From Billgrantia montanilacus (GTDB lineage Bacteria > Pseudomonadota > Gammaproteobacteria > Pseudomonadales > Halomonadaceae), in NCBI RefSeq assembly GCF_003336675.1, contig NZ_QPII01000003.1, positions 124,001-188,000 of the forward strand: DNA of 64,000 nucleotides. Reading direction: 5' to 3'. Of the stretch, positions 41,432-50,146 are shown piece after piece. The notes under the pieces were generated by a model, which ran no database searches, was not told the DNA's origin, and saw only the letters and a program-made list of their open reading frames with translations. Position 1 is the first letter of the stretch. Each line of letters begins with the position of its first letter. Made by a program: the position numbers and the translations under genes.

Positions 41432-41995
41432 TTAGATCTTGCCGACCAGGTCCAGGGACGGAGACAGGGTCTCTTCGCCTTCCTTCCACTTGGCGGGGCA
41501 GACTTCATTCGGATTGGCGGCCACATACTGGGCAGCCTTCACCTTGCGCAGCAGCTCTTCGGCGTTACGGCCGATGTTGCCGGCATTGATCTCGACGATC
41601 TGGATCTTGCCTTCCGGGTCGATCACGAAGGTGCCACGCTCGGCCAGACCGGCTTCCTCGATCAGCACCTCGAAGTTGCGCGAGATGGTCAGGGTCGGAT
41701 CGGCCAGCATCGGGTACTGGATCTTGTTGATCGTCTCGGAGCTGTCGTGCCACGCCTTGTGGGTGAAGTGGGTATCGGTGGAAACACCGTAGACCTCGAC
41801 ACCCAGCTTCTTGAACTCTTCGTAGTTATCCGCCAGGTCACCGAGCTCGGTGGGGCAGACGAAAGTGAAGTCGGCCGGATAGAAAAAGAAGATGTTCCAC
41901 TTGCCCTTCAGGCTTTCTTCGGTGACGTCGATGAACTCGCCATTGTGGAAAGCGGTGGCTTTGAACGGCTTGACTTCAGTGTTGATCAGGGACAT
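41432..41995 (-). CDS. ahpC: Peroxiredoxin AhpC
   Basis: A 187-residue typical 2-Cys peroxiredoxin. The peroxidatic cysteine is in [20 protein letters not shown] (Cys47) and the resolving cysteine in [29 protein letters not shown] and a conserved active-site Arg are present. It reduces hydrogen and organic peroxides and is recycled by AhpF. An OxyR-like site lies upstream. Confidence 0.97.
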   Translation of the reverse strand: MSLINTEVKPFKATAFHNGEFIDVTEESLKGKWNIFFFYPADFTFVCPTELGDLADNYEEFKKLGVEVYGVSTDTHFTHKAWHDSSETINKIQYPMLADPTLTISRNFEVLIEEAGLAERGTFVIDPEGKIQIVEINAGNIGRNAEELLRKVKAAQYVAANPNEVCPAKWKEGEETLSPSLDLVGKI

Positions 41996-42070
41996 TCAGT
42001 GATGCTCCTTGTCGGTGGTTGATGGTCCGAATACGAGGCCCATGATAACCGCTGAGCCCCGATAGACTAA

Positions 42071-42107
42071 ATTGAATGCAAACATGGTGGTGATAAGTAT
42101 CGCCTAT
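42071..42107. promoter_or_regulatory. Possible OxyR binding site upstream of ahpC
   Basis: Two half-sites, ATTGAATGCAAACAT and ATAAGTATCGCCTAT, are separated by 7 bases. This matches the spacing of the OxyR motif ATAGntnnnanCTAT-N7-ATAGntnnnanCTAT with several mismatches; the second half is the better one. It lies 75-110 bases before the ahpC ATG. Confidence 0.45.
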
Positions 42108-42121
42108 GAGTAGCGAGCAAC

Positions 42122-42526
42122 TTATTGAAACGAAACCACCTCTCCCTGGCGATCCAGCGCCAGGAAGCTCTCTATGTTACCCATCTTGAGCGATTCGACC
42201 ATACGCTGCAGATGACGTTCGGCTTCCTCGCCAGAGGGTGGCTGCAGACCGCTGCCGGACAGCGCTGCCACGAACACGATATCCCACTCGATGCCGGTGT
42301 TGCGTGACTCCGCCACCAGCGCCTCCATGTCACTGAGCTCCTCGGGCGACTTGTCGACGCATAGCGCCGGGGTCAGGACCCCACCCTCGCCCTGTTCGAA
42401 GCGCTGGCGCTGCTCGGCGGTGGGGTTGTCCGGCAGCTCGGCTCGAGTGAAGACGAACAGCAGCCGCTGGGGCTCCGGCTGCTGATTCGCTTCCTCCAGC
42501 AGATCGGCGAAACGGGAAATGGCCAA
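42122..42526 (-). CDS. Conserved hypothetical protein (134 aa), often labelled ribonucleotide reductase subunit alpha
   Basis: A 134-residue acidic protein, AISRFADLLEEANQQPEPQR and LLFVFTRAELPDNPTAEQRQ, then WDIVFVAALSGSG and FLALDRQGEVVSFQ. I recognise this as a small family common in Pseudomonas and Halomonas, carried in databases under a ribonucleotide-reductase label that its length does not support. The start is a TTG at 42526, placed by the strong GGAGGAG seven bases upstream; the ATG-started longer frame lacks a ribosome site. Function unknown. Confidence 0.75.
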   Translation of the reverse strand: MAISRFADLLEEANQQPEPQRLLFVFTRAELPDNPTAEQRQRFEQGEGGVLTPALCVDKSPEELSDMEALVAESRNTGIEWDIVFVAALSGSGLQPPSGEEAERHLQRMVESLKMGNIESFLALDRQGEVVSFQ

Positions 42527-42652
42527 GATACTCCTCCAGAACTCGGTCGCAACATCGCATTGGCGATGCCGATAATGAAACAGGCGCCAGCCAGGGGCAA
42601 GGCGCACCCGGTACGATAACGCATTCGATACGCCCCTGCCCTCCGCTCCGCA

Positions 42653-44638
42653 TCAGCGCAAGGACGAGAACTCGACGCGCAGCCCCGCCTCGTCCAGCGA
42701 CCATGTGCCGGCCTCGAGGGTATCTCCCTCGGCATCCTGGACCAGATAGCTGCGATGCTGATGGTGTCTCAAGGAGGCCACCAGCCGCTGCAGCTGGCCA
42801 GGTTCAGCGGCACTCACGACCACCACCCGACTTTCCGGCAGCGTCCACATCCGCGCCTCACCCCGTGCTGCCATGGCCGTCGGCGGTTCGGGCAACGCCT
42901 GCTCGGCCAGCCAGGTGGCGACATCCTCGGCGTCGCCGAGTACCAGTAGCGGCACCTCGCCATCGAGCGACGGTTCGCCAGCCAGGGCCAGGGGCCGGCC
43001 CAGGGCCTGTAGTACCCACTCGCGCCCCTGGGCCTCCAGCGCCTGCGGCAGCACCAGCAGGCGGCTTTCGGGATGCAGGACGACGTGTCTCAGGATGAAC
43101 GGCGCCGGGTCGAGCTCGCGCAGCAGGTCATGGCCAGGGTCGACGGTAAGGGAGAGGGGCTCTGCGTCATACGATAGCGAAAACCTGGCCTGCCGGGTCT
43201 CGAGCGCGACATCATGGCGCACCGAGCCGCTGCGGGTCTCTGCCACCACCGGCACCAGAAGCGGCCAGGGCTCGTGGTCGCCCGCCTGGTCGAGTATGCC
43301 CCCCACCTGCCAACCCGTCTCGGTTTCATGGCGCTCAACCGCCGTCATGTTCAGTGCCGGCCGTCCCGGCTTGTGTCGCCAGGCGCCGAGGAAGTCTCTC
43401 AGGTCCTCGTCGGCCGTCTCGGAAAACGCCACCGCCAGATCATCCCAGCTTGCGGTAGCATGCATATGCCTTGCGGCGAAGCGCTTGATGCCGGCATCGA
43501 ACGCCTCGTCACCGATACGCTGTCGCAGCATATGAAATAGCATCGCACCGTGCTGGTAGCCCATCAGTCGCAGCGCGGGGTCACGGCCACCACGGAAATC
43601 CACCAGCGGCCGGTCGAAGGTGGCGGGCAACGCCGCCAAGTCGACGAGCCAGCGGCGACGAGTGTCGCTGGCTTCACCACGCAACTCATCCAGATGATAG
43701 TCGGCCAGGTAGGTGGTCAACGCCTCCGACCAGTTGCCGCTGGGGTAGTCCACCCGGACACCGGCACCCCACCAGGCGTGCATCAGTTCGTGCGCCAGCG
43801 AGGTGTGCGGTATGAAGGGCAGCGGAATCACCCGCTCGCCGAGCAGGGTGAAGCCGGGAAAGGCCAGCCCCAGCGGCGCCGGCGAAGCGGCAACGGTGAA
43901 GCTGTCGTAAGGGTAGTCGCCGACACGCTCGCTGAACTGGGCGAGGTAGCGGCCGGAGTAAGCGAGATAGGTCTCGGCATGGTCGTCATCCAGCCCGGCG
44001 GGGAACAGGGCGCGTACGCGCACGCCATCCACCGTCCGCTGGCGCTCTCGCCATGGCCCCGCGGCGAGCTCTATCGATGCCGTTCGCGGATGGTAATGCC
44101 GCACCCGATAGCCCGTCTCATCCGCAAGAGGCTCCTCAAGCAGCGACCCCGTGGCAACCGCCCGCTGACCAACCGGCACCTGGACCTCGATATACAGCGC
44201 AAAGGGCCCCAGTTCGGCAAACTGCGGATACCAGCCGCCGTCACCCGCCAACAGGCTGCCTTCCGGTGACACCATCGACCGGCTGTTCGAGGTATCGAGC
44301 ACGCCGCTCCAGCGCAACGTCACCGCCTCGGCTTCCGGTGACACCGACAGGCGATAGCGCCCTGCCGCTCTCTCCTCCAGCGACAATGCCTTGTCATCGA
44401 CCAGCGCCTCGCTGATATCGAGCCCCGGATCGAGCCGGAACCTGCCCACGCGAGGGGGCGGACGAACGGTCATTTCGCCCTGGAGCCGCCGCGATGACGG
44501 CTCCAGCCAGACGCTCAGCCGCACCTCACTCTCACTCTGAGCAGACTCACTGCCGTGGGCCAGCAGCGCCAGCGACAAGACCAGCAACAGCGTCGTTACC
44601 GCTCGCCAGGCACAACCCAACATTCCTCGACCTCTCAC
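42653..44638 (-). CDS. Exported M1-like (gluzincin) metallopeptidase
   Basis: A 661-residue protein with signal peptide (AVTTLLLVLSLALLAHGSES). An immunoglobulin-like N-terminal region (about 30-230) precedes the catalytic domain: FPGFTLLGERVIPLPFIPHT, zinc site SLAHELMHAWWG (HELMH) and the downstream NWSEALTTYLADY glutamate, one residue closer to the histidines than in canonical M1 enzymes. The C-terminal about 180 residues look like a separate domain. No GxMEN aminopeptidase motif is seen, so exopeptidase activity is uncertain. It overlaps the ChaN gene by ATGA, implying a periplasmic partnership. Confidence 0.82.
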   Translation of the reverse strand: MRGRGMLGCAWRAVTTLLLVLSLALLAHGSESAQSESEVRLSVWLEPSSRRLQGEMTVRPPPRVGRFRLDPGLDISEALVDDKALSLEERAAGRYRLSVSPEAEAVTLRWSGVLDTSNSRSMVSPEGSLLAGDGGWYPQFAELGPFALYIEVQVPVGQRAVATGSLLEEPLADETGYRVRHYHPRTASIELAAGPWRERQRTVDGVRVRALFPAGLDDDHAETYLAYSGRYLAQFSERVGDYPYDSFTVAASPAPLGLAFPGFTLLGERVIPLPFIPHTSLAHELMHAWWGAGVRVDYPSGNWSEALTTYLADYHLDELRGEASDTRRRWLVDLAALPATFDRPLVDFRGGRDPALRLMGYQHGAMLFHMLRQRIGDEAFDAGIKRFAARHMHATASWDDLAVAFSETADEDLRDFLGAWRHKPGRPALNMTAVERHETETGWQVGGILDQAGDHEPWPLLVPVVAETRSGSVRHDVALETRQARFSLSYDAEPLSLTVDPGHDLLRELDPAPFILRHVVLHPESRLLVLPQALEAQGREWVLQALGRPLALAGEPSLDGEVPLLVLGDAEDVATWLAEQALPEPPTAMAARGEARMWTLPESRVVVVSAAEPGQLQRLVASLRHHQHRSYLVQDAEGDTLEAGTWSLDEAGLRVEFSSLR

Positions 44639-45807
44639 GTTGACCGCGGCGGAAAGCGAGCCAGCACCTCCCGCTCATCGCCATCTCGACGAATGACCAG
44701 CGGCAGCAGGGTGCCCGGACGCTGCTGGCGTATCAGGCCGGTCAGGTCAGCGGGGCGCGCCAGGGACTCCCCGGCTGCCTGGAGAATGATGTCACCTGCC
44801 TCGAGGCCCGCCTGCTCGGCGACCGAGCCCTCGAGAATGGCGTGAACTTCAACACCCGCCTCATGGGGTGTGGTGTAGACGCCCAGCTGCATAGGGGGCA
44901 TGGCCTCATGCCGACTGTCATCGAAGGCAAAGACCGCCCGGGCCAGGCCTTCCGGTGGTGGCCCACACGCCTCTCCGCCCACAGCCCAGGGCAGCAATGT
45001 CGCTTGATTGTCGACGCCGAGGTCCGAGAGCTGATGCGGCACGCCATGTTGGTATTGCAAATGTCCCTGGCCGATCAGGCCGACGACCAGATCGGCCTCC
45101 TTCCCGGCTTCTGCAAGGCCAGAAGCCATGGCACGATCCCATACCAGTTGCGCCTCAATGAAGCGCTCGAGCCCCTCCTCGCCGCCACGGGACGGATGCT
45201 GCGCATACACTTCCGCCAGTCGCTCGCGATAGGCAGCCGACGCCTCGGCCGGTGCCGTGATGCCAAAGCGCTCCGCCGTCGGCACTGCCTCCCAACCCTC
45301 CTCGACCAGCCGGCCACGCAGCTCCGGGGTCACGTTGATCGCCTTGAGGGGTACCCGATGGAGCCGAGCGAAATGCAGGATGGGAAAATAGAGCGCTGGA
45401 TCGAAGCCCCAGGCGCTGTGCCAGCCACTCTGGTCGATGAATGCCTGCTCGCCAAGCTCACCCGCCACCCAGGCATCGAGCGCCGGTTGCGCCTCTCGCG
45501 GCAGCATCTCCAGGGCGATGACCATGTCGGGGCGGCGCGCGTGCAGGCCCGCCAGTGTGTGCAACTGCCAGAGATGATGATCCGCGTCGTCGTGCTGCTC
45601 GCCGAGCAGCACCGCATTGCGCTCCGCCAGCTCGGAAAAGAGGGCATCCGGCGTCAGCTGCTGCCCCCCTGGCTCAAGCCACTGACCCGGAGCGGGACAG
45701 GTGGCGGCCTGGGCGGGAACCGAGCTGAGCACCAGCGCGCCTGCCAGGCAGGCGGGCGTCAGGAGCCCCCAGCGGAAAGTGAATGGTAATAGCATCGATG
45801 ACTCCAT
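44635..45807 (-). CDS. ChaN-family protein with C-terminal PDZ domain
   Basis: A 390-residue exported protein: signal peptide (LTPACLAGALVLSSVPAQA), a ChaN/Tiki domain (LLGEQHDDADHHLWQLHTLA, ALEMLPREAQPALDAW, AINVTPELRGRLVEEGW), and a PDZ domain at about 300-390 (GSVAEQAGLEAGDIILQAAG). ChaN proteins bind haem, and Tiki relatives are proteases. The fused PDZ suggests substrate or peptide tethering. No lipobox cysteine is evident. The stop overlaps the peptidase start, so they form an operon. The start may instead be the ATG at 45795. Confidence 0.82.
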   Translation of the reverse strand: MESSMLLPFTFRWGLLTPACLAGALVLSSVPAQAATCPAPGQWLEPGGQQLTPDALFSELAERNAVLLGEQHDDADHHLWQLHTLAGLHARRPDMVIALEMLPREAQPALDAWVAGELGEQAFIDQSGWHSAWGFDPALYFPILHFARLHRVPLKAINVTPELRGRLVEEGWEAVPTAERFGITAPAEASAAYRERLAEVYAQHPSRGGEEGLERFIEAQLVWDRAMASGLAEAGKEADLVVGLIGQGHLQYQHGVPHQLSDLGVDNQATLLPWAVGGEACGPPPEGLARAVFAFDDSRHEAMPPMQLGVYTTPHEAGVEVHAILEGSVAEQAGLEAGDIILQAAGESLARPADLTGLIRQQRPGTLLPLVIRRDGDEREVLARFPPRST

Positions 45808-46392
45808 GACGGTTTCACATTCACCATCATGGCGTATACGTCACGAGTTGGCAGCCCTCTCGTACCCCGCCTGAAGATTCGCTGGCCTCCCTCTTCAATT
45901 CCGGCATCATGTCGCGCGGGTAGCGTTTGGTGAAGAGGGACCTACCTCCCCTTTTCATGGTTGTTCGGCAACCGAGGTTTGGATATGCTCTAGAAACGCA
46001 GCGAGCTCCTGAAAGCCAGTCGTCGCCTGAGTGTGTCGATTTTTTGGCCTCATCCGTCAATCAAGGCTGTCAGTTCATAACCTGGGTTATTGAATGGATG
46101 GGCTCTTCACGCGAACTTCAATGAGTGGTGTCTGCCCTGGCAATTCGAGACGGACAATTCGAGACATGGCTCGGCGCTTGTGCCATAAACTGGCGCGAAG
46201 GCAGCGTATGGAAGGTTACACTAAGATACGGGCGCGGAGCCGCTATAAAAAACCAGCACTCGGGTTAATCGTACATGACTCGTTTTTCCTGGAATATTTG
46301 TCCTGGCACTATTCGAGTCACGAAACACATACTCACGGCGCCCTTAGCCTTAACTATTTTAACGACATATCTTTATCGACAATAGAGAGCCA
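45808..46392. other. Intergenic stretch without a recognisable gene
   Basis: About 585 bases, visibly lower in GC than the surroundings. It holds a short tandem repeat AATTCGAGAC (46143-46152 and 46159-46168). Frames on both strands lack ribosome sites and family features. It may be remnant accessory DNA. Confidence 0.4.
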
Positions 46393-46713
46393 ATGAAGAC
46401 AGAACTCCAGGAATTTGAAGAGTCCATGCGCCGTCAAATCAGCGCCTTTCAAAACCCCAAGGAAGAGAGCAAGCGACCGACTCGCCCCACGCCCGACAGA
46501 GAGGCCAGGTCGCCAGGGCAATCGGCCAGCTCCTACAAGACGGGTCATCTAGTCAGGCTCGCCGTGCGTACCAGGGCACTCGAACAGGACAGCGTCTTCG
46601 AACACCATTCCAGCAGCATTTCCAAGCTCGAGGCACAGCTGGAGGCCGAAAAGGCGGCCAAGAAGGCCGGCTATCCCATCATCGGCCACCTCATCGAGAT
46701 TCAACGGCTTTAA
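46393..46713 (+). CDS. Hypothetical protein (106 aa)
   Basis: A 106-residue highly charged protein (MKTELQEFEESMRRQISAFQ; disordered KEESKRPTRPTPDREAR; coiled-coil SKLEAQLEAEKAAKKAGYP). AGAGAG precedes the ATG. No family recognised. It lies between lower-GC DNA and a decayed outer-membrane gene, so it may be foreign or recently exposed sequence. Moderate doubt that it is expressed. Confidence 0.45.
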   Translation: MKTELQEFEESMRRQISAFQNPKEESKRPTRPTPDREARSPGQSASSYKTGHLVRLAVRTRALEQDSVFEHHSSSISKLEAQLEAEKAAKKAGYPIIGHLIEIQRL

Positions 46714-46738
46714 CTCTCCCAAACGGCTTCCAAACGAC

Positions 46739-46950
46739 TCAGAACCCGACCTGATAGTTGATCACTGCCGCGGTATCCGAGCGCGCGGCACGATCATGCC
46801 CTGGCTCCAGGGTGTGGCTCAGGTTGAGCTGCAGGACACCGTGCCGGCTTGCCTGGAAGCGGTAGCCCAGTTCGATATCCTGCTGACGCCCAGTGGGGGC
46901 CAGGTCAGCCGTGGGCGCTTCCTGTCGCCCGTTGCCGCCCCGCCGGTGCT
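46739..46950 (-). pseudogene. C-terminal remnant of an outer-membrane beta-barrel (autotransporter type)
   Basis: The minus-strand frame ends TGRQQDIELGYRFQASRHGV, LQLNLSHTLEPGHDRA, AVINYQVGF. Alternating hydrophobic strands and the terminal aromatic (Phe) are the hallmark of a barrel's last strands, as in autotransporter/S8-protease barrels. Upstream of about 46950 the frame becomes a non-sense Arg/Glu-rich sequence with no start, and another gene begins on the opposite strand. The passenger and most of the barrel are therefore deleted. Confidence 0.5.
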
Positions 46951-47016
46951 GAAATGGCTGCCTTTCTGTTTCGTTCTCGTTACACTCGGTTGGACATCTA
47001 CCCACTTGGGGGCGCC

Positions 47017-48714
47017 ATGGGCAATCGTTCCGGCAGATGTCATCTGAAGGTGTACGGCGCTCTGCTGTTGGGGATGATGCTACTCGCTTCACCGCGACCG
47101 CTACTCGCCAACGAAGCGCCCCTGACGCCGGTCAGCCTGCAGCTGCTGTGGTATCACCAGTTCCAGTATGCCGGCTACTACGCGGCCAAGGCGCAAGGGT
47201 ACTTCCAGGAAGCCGGCCTGGATGTCGAAATTCGCGATGGCGGCTACCACTCCCCTGGTCGGGCGGTGGATCCTGTGCGGGAGGTGGTCACCGGCCGGGC
47301 TGACTTCGGTGTGTCGCGCTCGGACCTGCTCCTGCATCGTGCCCGCGGCGAACCGGTCATGGTGGTAGCCAATATCATGCAGCGCTCGCCGTTGGTGTTC
47401 CTGACCCTGGAGCGCTTCGGCTTCTCTCGACTGGAGGAGGTCGGTGATCGCCCGATCAGCGTCACGCTGCCGGGAGTGGATGAGCGTATCAGTGCCGAAA
47501 CGCTGGCTACCTTTCTCGCCGCCGGGGTCGATCTCGAGTCCCTGAACAACGCCGCACCGAGCTGGAACCTGCAGGATCTTTACGCGGGCCGGACGCAGCT
47601 GGTACCGGCCTATTCGACCGATGGCCTCTATGCCGTCAGACGACATGGCGAGGTGCCGGTGATCATTCAACCCGCCGACTACGGGATCGATTTCTATGGG
47701 GACCTGCTGTTCACGCGCCAGGCCCTGGTGGAACAGCACCCCGAGCGCGTCGCCGCCTTCCGAGAGGCCGTTGTGAAAGGCTGGGCGTATGCCTTCAAGA
47801 ATATCCAGGAGACCGTCGACCTGATCCTCGAGACGTATCCTGGGCGGCATGGCGATATCGATCGCGCCCTGCTGTTGCATGAGGCAGAACAGGTTCGCGA
47901 GCTGATGCAGCCAGCACTCATCGAGATCGGATACAGCAACACGGAGCGCTGGAAGAGTATCGGTGACCAGTATCAGGCCATGGGCATGATCGACGGCTAT
48001 AAGCTAGAGGGCTTTCTCTTTCAGCCCGCTCCTCCGACCCTCGCCACTCTGCTGCTCACACTCTGGCGCTGGTTACTGCCCTTCATGGGCGTAGTGATCG
48101 TGGTGGCAGGCCTTGCCGGGTATCTGTTGCTCACCAACCGACGCCTCAAGGCGGAGATCCAGCGGCGTCGCGAGGCCGAAGCGGCCCTGCAGCAGCTGGC
48201 CGACCGGGATGGGCTGACCGGGGCGGGAAATCGTCGCCTCTTCGAGCAGCAGCTGCAGCAGGAATTTCTGCGCTCCCGACGCTCTCGCCATGCGCTGTCC
48301 ATCATTCTGATAGACGTGGATAACTTCAAGCGAATCAACGATGAGTGCGGACACCTGGTGGGAGACATGGTGCTCAAGGAGATCGTCAGCGTGACCCGCA
48401 CCGCGCTGCGCACCCAAGACCATCTGTCCCGCTATGGCGGTGAAGAATTCGTGATACTGCTGCCCGAGACAGGCTTGCAGCAAGCCCGGCGCGTGGCAGA
48501 GCGCATCCTCGAAGCCAACCGTGCTCATCGAGTCAATACCGATGCCGGCCCGATCCGCTACACCCTAAGCCTGGGGTTGAGCCACCTCCAGGTCAACGAT
48601 CGCGACCCTTGGCAGATCGTCCAGCGTGCGGACGCAAGCCTCTATTCCGCCAAGCGGCTCGGCCGGGATCGCCTCTGTATCGACGTTGCGCCATCCATGC
48701 CTCAGACGGATTAA
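47017..48714 (+). CDS. Diguanylate cyclase with NMT1/THI5-type periplasmic sensor
   Basis: A 565-residue membrane protein. It has a signal peptide (YGALLLGMMLLASPRPLLA), then a periplasmic NMT1-like binding domain (about 35-300: LLWYHQFQYAGYYAAKAQGY, FGVSRSDLLLHRARGEP, FTRQALVEQHPERVAAFREA), a transmembrane helix (WRWLLPFMGVVIVVAGLAGY), and GGDEF (DGLTGAGNRRLFE; LIDVDNFKRINDECGH; RYGGEEFVILLPE). The GGEEF active site and the RTQD inhibitory site five residues before it are intact, so it should make c-di-GMP under product feedback. The sensor class normally binds thiamine-pyrimidine precursors or amines; the ligand is unknown. The start at 47017 has GGGGG upstream. Confidence 0.9.
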   Translation: MGNRSGRCHLKVYGALLLGMMLLASPRPLLANEAPLTPVSLQLLWYHQFQYAGYYAAKAQGYFQEAGLDVEIRDGGYHSPGRAVDPVREVVTGRADFGVSRSDLLLHRARGEPVMVVANIMQRSPLVFLTLERFGFSRLEEVGDRPISVTLPGVDERISAETLATFLAAGVDLESLNNAAPSWNLQDLYAGRTQLVPAYSTDGLYAVRRHGEVPVIIQPADYGIDFYGDLLFTRQALVEQHPERVAAFREAVVKGWAYAFKNIQETVDLILETYPGRHGDIDRALLLHEAEQVRELMQPALIEIGYSNTERWKSIGDQYQAMGMIDGYKLEGFLFQPAPPTLATLLLTLWRWLLPFMGVVIVVAGLAGYLLLTNRRLKAEIQRRREAEAALQQLADRDGLTGAGNRRLFEQQLQQEFLRSRRSRHALSIILIDVDNFKRINDECGHLVGDMVLKEIVSVTRTALRTQDHLSRYGGEEFVILLPETGLQQARRVAERILEANRAHRVNTDAGPIRYTLSLGLSHLQVNDRDPWQIVQRADASLYSAKRLGRDRLCIDVAPSMPQTD

Positions 48715-49379
48715 CCTCGGATCACGACCCGGGTCCCGATGTTGAGCCAAGGGTCCAGTGCACGGATCTGGTAGTTGTCGACGGCCACGCACCCCTCCGT
48801 CCAGTCGAAGCGCCGGTGCACATCGGGATCGCCGCTGCCCAACCCATGCAAGCCGATCAGGCCCCCCAGGGCCGTGGTATGCGGTGGCGTGCCATGGCGT
48901 GCCCGGTAGGACTCGATATAGTGGTACTCCTCAGGCGTGATCTTGCCGATTCGCAGTGCCTCGGAGGCCACCTCAGCATTGGGATAGTCGATTCCGAAGA
49001 AGAGCCCGAAGCGGGAAGCGCGGTTGATCCGGTCCACACGGAACTCGCCCAGCGGCGTCATGGAGCTACCCTTCGCCCGCAGCGGAGCCGCACCCCCCGC
49101 CCCATAGGCCAGGTGCTCGATTCGCTTCATCACGTATTCACCGCGATAGACCGTCACCAGGCGGCTCTTCAGATCCACGCTCACCCAGATCTCATCCGGC
49201 GCCAGGCCGGCAGGCATCGCCGAGGCATCGAGCGAGTGCAGGAACCCGGCCTGGGAAAAGGCCGGTTCCACACCGTCGTCCAGCGTCGTGGAAACGTCGA
49301 AATTGGCTTGTGCCGCACCACTGCCCATCAAGACCAGCCCCGCAGCAAGAGCGGTCAACCAGTGTCTAGTCCTGTTCAT
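48711..49379 (-). CDS. L,D-transpeptidase (YkuD family)
   Basis: A 222-residue exported protein: signal peptide (HWLTALAAGLVLMGSGAAQA), then VSVDLKSRLVTVYRGEYVMK, histidine region GLIGLHGLGSG and catalytic cysteine FDWTEGCVAVDN of the YkuD fold. It acts in the periplasm on peptidoglycan stems (3-3 cross-links or protein anchoring). It is convergent with the cyclase gene, with a 4-base tail overlap. Confidence 0.9.
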   Translation of the reverse strand: MNRTRHWLTALAAGLVLMGSGAAQANFDVSTTLDDGVEPAFSQAGFLHSLDASAMPAGLAPDEIWVSVDLKSRLVTVYRGEYVMKRIEHLAYGAGGAAPLRAKGSSMTPLGEFRVDRINRASRFGLFFGIDYPNAEVASEALRIGKITPEEYHYIESYRARHGTPPHTTALGGLIGLHGLGSGDPDVHRRFDWTEGCVAVDNYQIRALDPWLNIGTRVVIRG

Positions 49380-49554
49380 GCTCCCCCTGCCCAGAGCGGT
49401 ATCGTTTTTTGGTTATCGGCAGGGATTTTACCCGGCTTTAATGTGCAGCGTCTTGATCTATTTCAAGCCGAGTGACGCGTCAAGCAACCATGAGGATTTA
49501 CTAAAACCAGGAGGATTGAAAACGGCATAAGAAGTCTACCGTGCCTGGACCTCT

Positions 49555-49980
49555 TTATACGTCAGCGGTGGTGGGCGTCCCGACTGGCTCGGGAACCCCT
49601 GCCAGGTCCCCAAGTATCGGGCAGCTCGGCCGATGGTCGCCGTGGCAGTGTTCGGCCAGGTGTTGCAAGGTCTGGCGCATGGCGATGAGCTTCTCGATCT
49701 TGCTGTCCAGTTCCTCTATATGGGCGTAAGCGACGGCCTTCACGTCCGAGCTGGCACGATTGCTATCACGCCACAGGGCGAGCAGGTTCGACATCTGCTC
49801 CACGGAAAACCCGAGGCTTCGTGCCCGCGCGATAAAGCGCAGCGTATGAATGTCCTTGTCACTGAAGGTTCGATAGCCTGCCTCGGTCCGGCCAACCGAG
49901 GGGATAAGGCCAATGCTCTCGTAATAGCGAATCATCTTCCCCGAGATGCCCGAGGCTTTTGACGCTTCTCCGATATTCAT
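49555..49980 (-). CDS. cueR: Copper-responsive MerR-family activator CueR
   Basis: A 141-residue MerR protein. Its helix-turn-helix is MNIGEASKASGISGKMIRYY and the dimerisation helix follows. The metal site is HCHGDHRPSCP with Cys112 and Cys120, the exact CueR positions for linear Cu(I)/Ag(I) binding. The start at 49980 is set by GGGAGG upstream. It is divergent from copA, whose promoter carries the matching operator. Confidence 0.93.
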   Translation of the reverse strand: MNIGEASKASGISGKMIRYYESIGLIPSVGRTEAGYRTFSDKDIHTLRFIARARSLGFSVEQMSNLLALWRDSNRASSDVKAVAYAHIEELDSKIEKLIAMRQTLQHLAEHCHGDHRPSCPILGDLAGVPEPVGTPTTADV

Positions 49981-50074
49981 CCGCCACCTCCCGTTTTTCT
50001 GTATCAAGCCCTTCTGAATCAAGCTCTTGTGTACAAGACCTGCCGCGTGACACCGGCCTTGCTCATATCATGGC

Positions 50075-50105
50075 TTGACCTTCCAACGATGGGAAGGTCT
50101 ATGGT
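50075..50105 (+). promoter_or_regulatory. CueR-controlled copA promoter
   Basis: The -35 TTGACC (50075-50080) and -10 TATGGT (50100-50105) are 19 bases apart, the over-long spacing typical of MerR-activated promoters. The dyad GACCTTCC (50077-50084)/GGAAGGTC (50092-50099) fills the spacer and matches the CueR consensus. Confidence 0.9.
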
Positions 50106-50146
50106 TGCCACTCTAACAACTGGGCCACATGAGAGGAAGCCAGATC

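Noticed and set aside
45827..46060. 77-codon minus frame after the ChaN gene
   Set aside because: No ribosome site and no family features; the region reads as remnant DNA.
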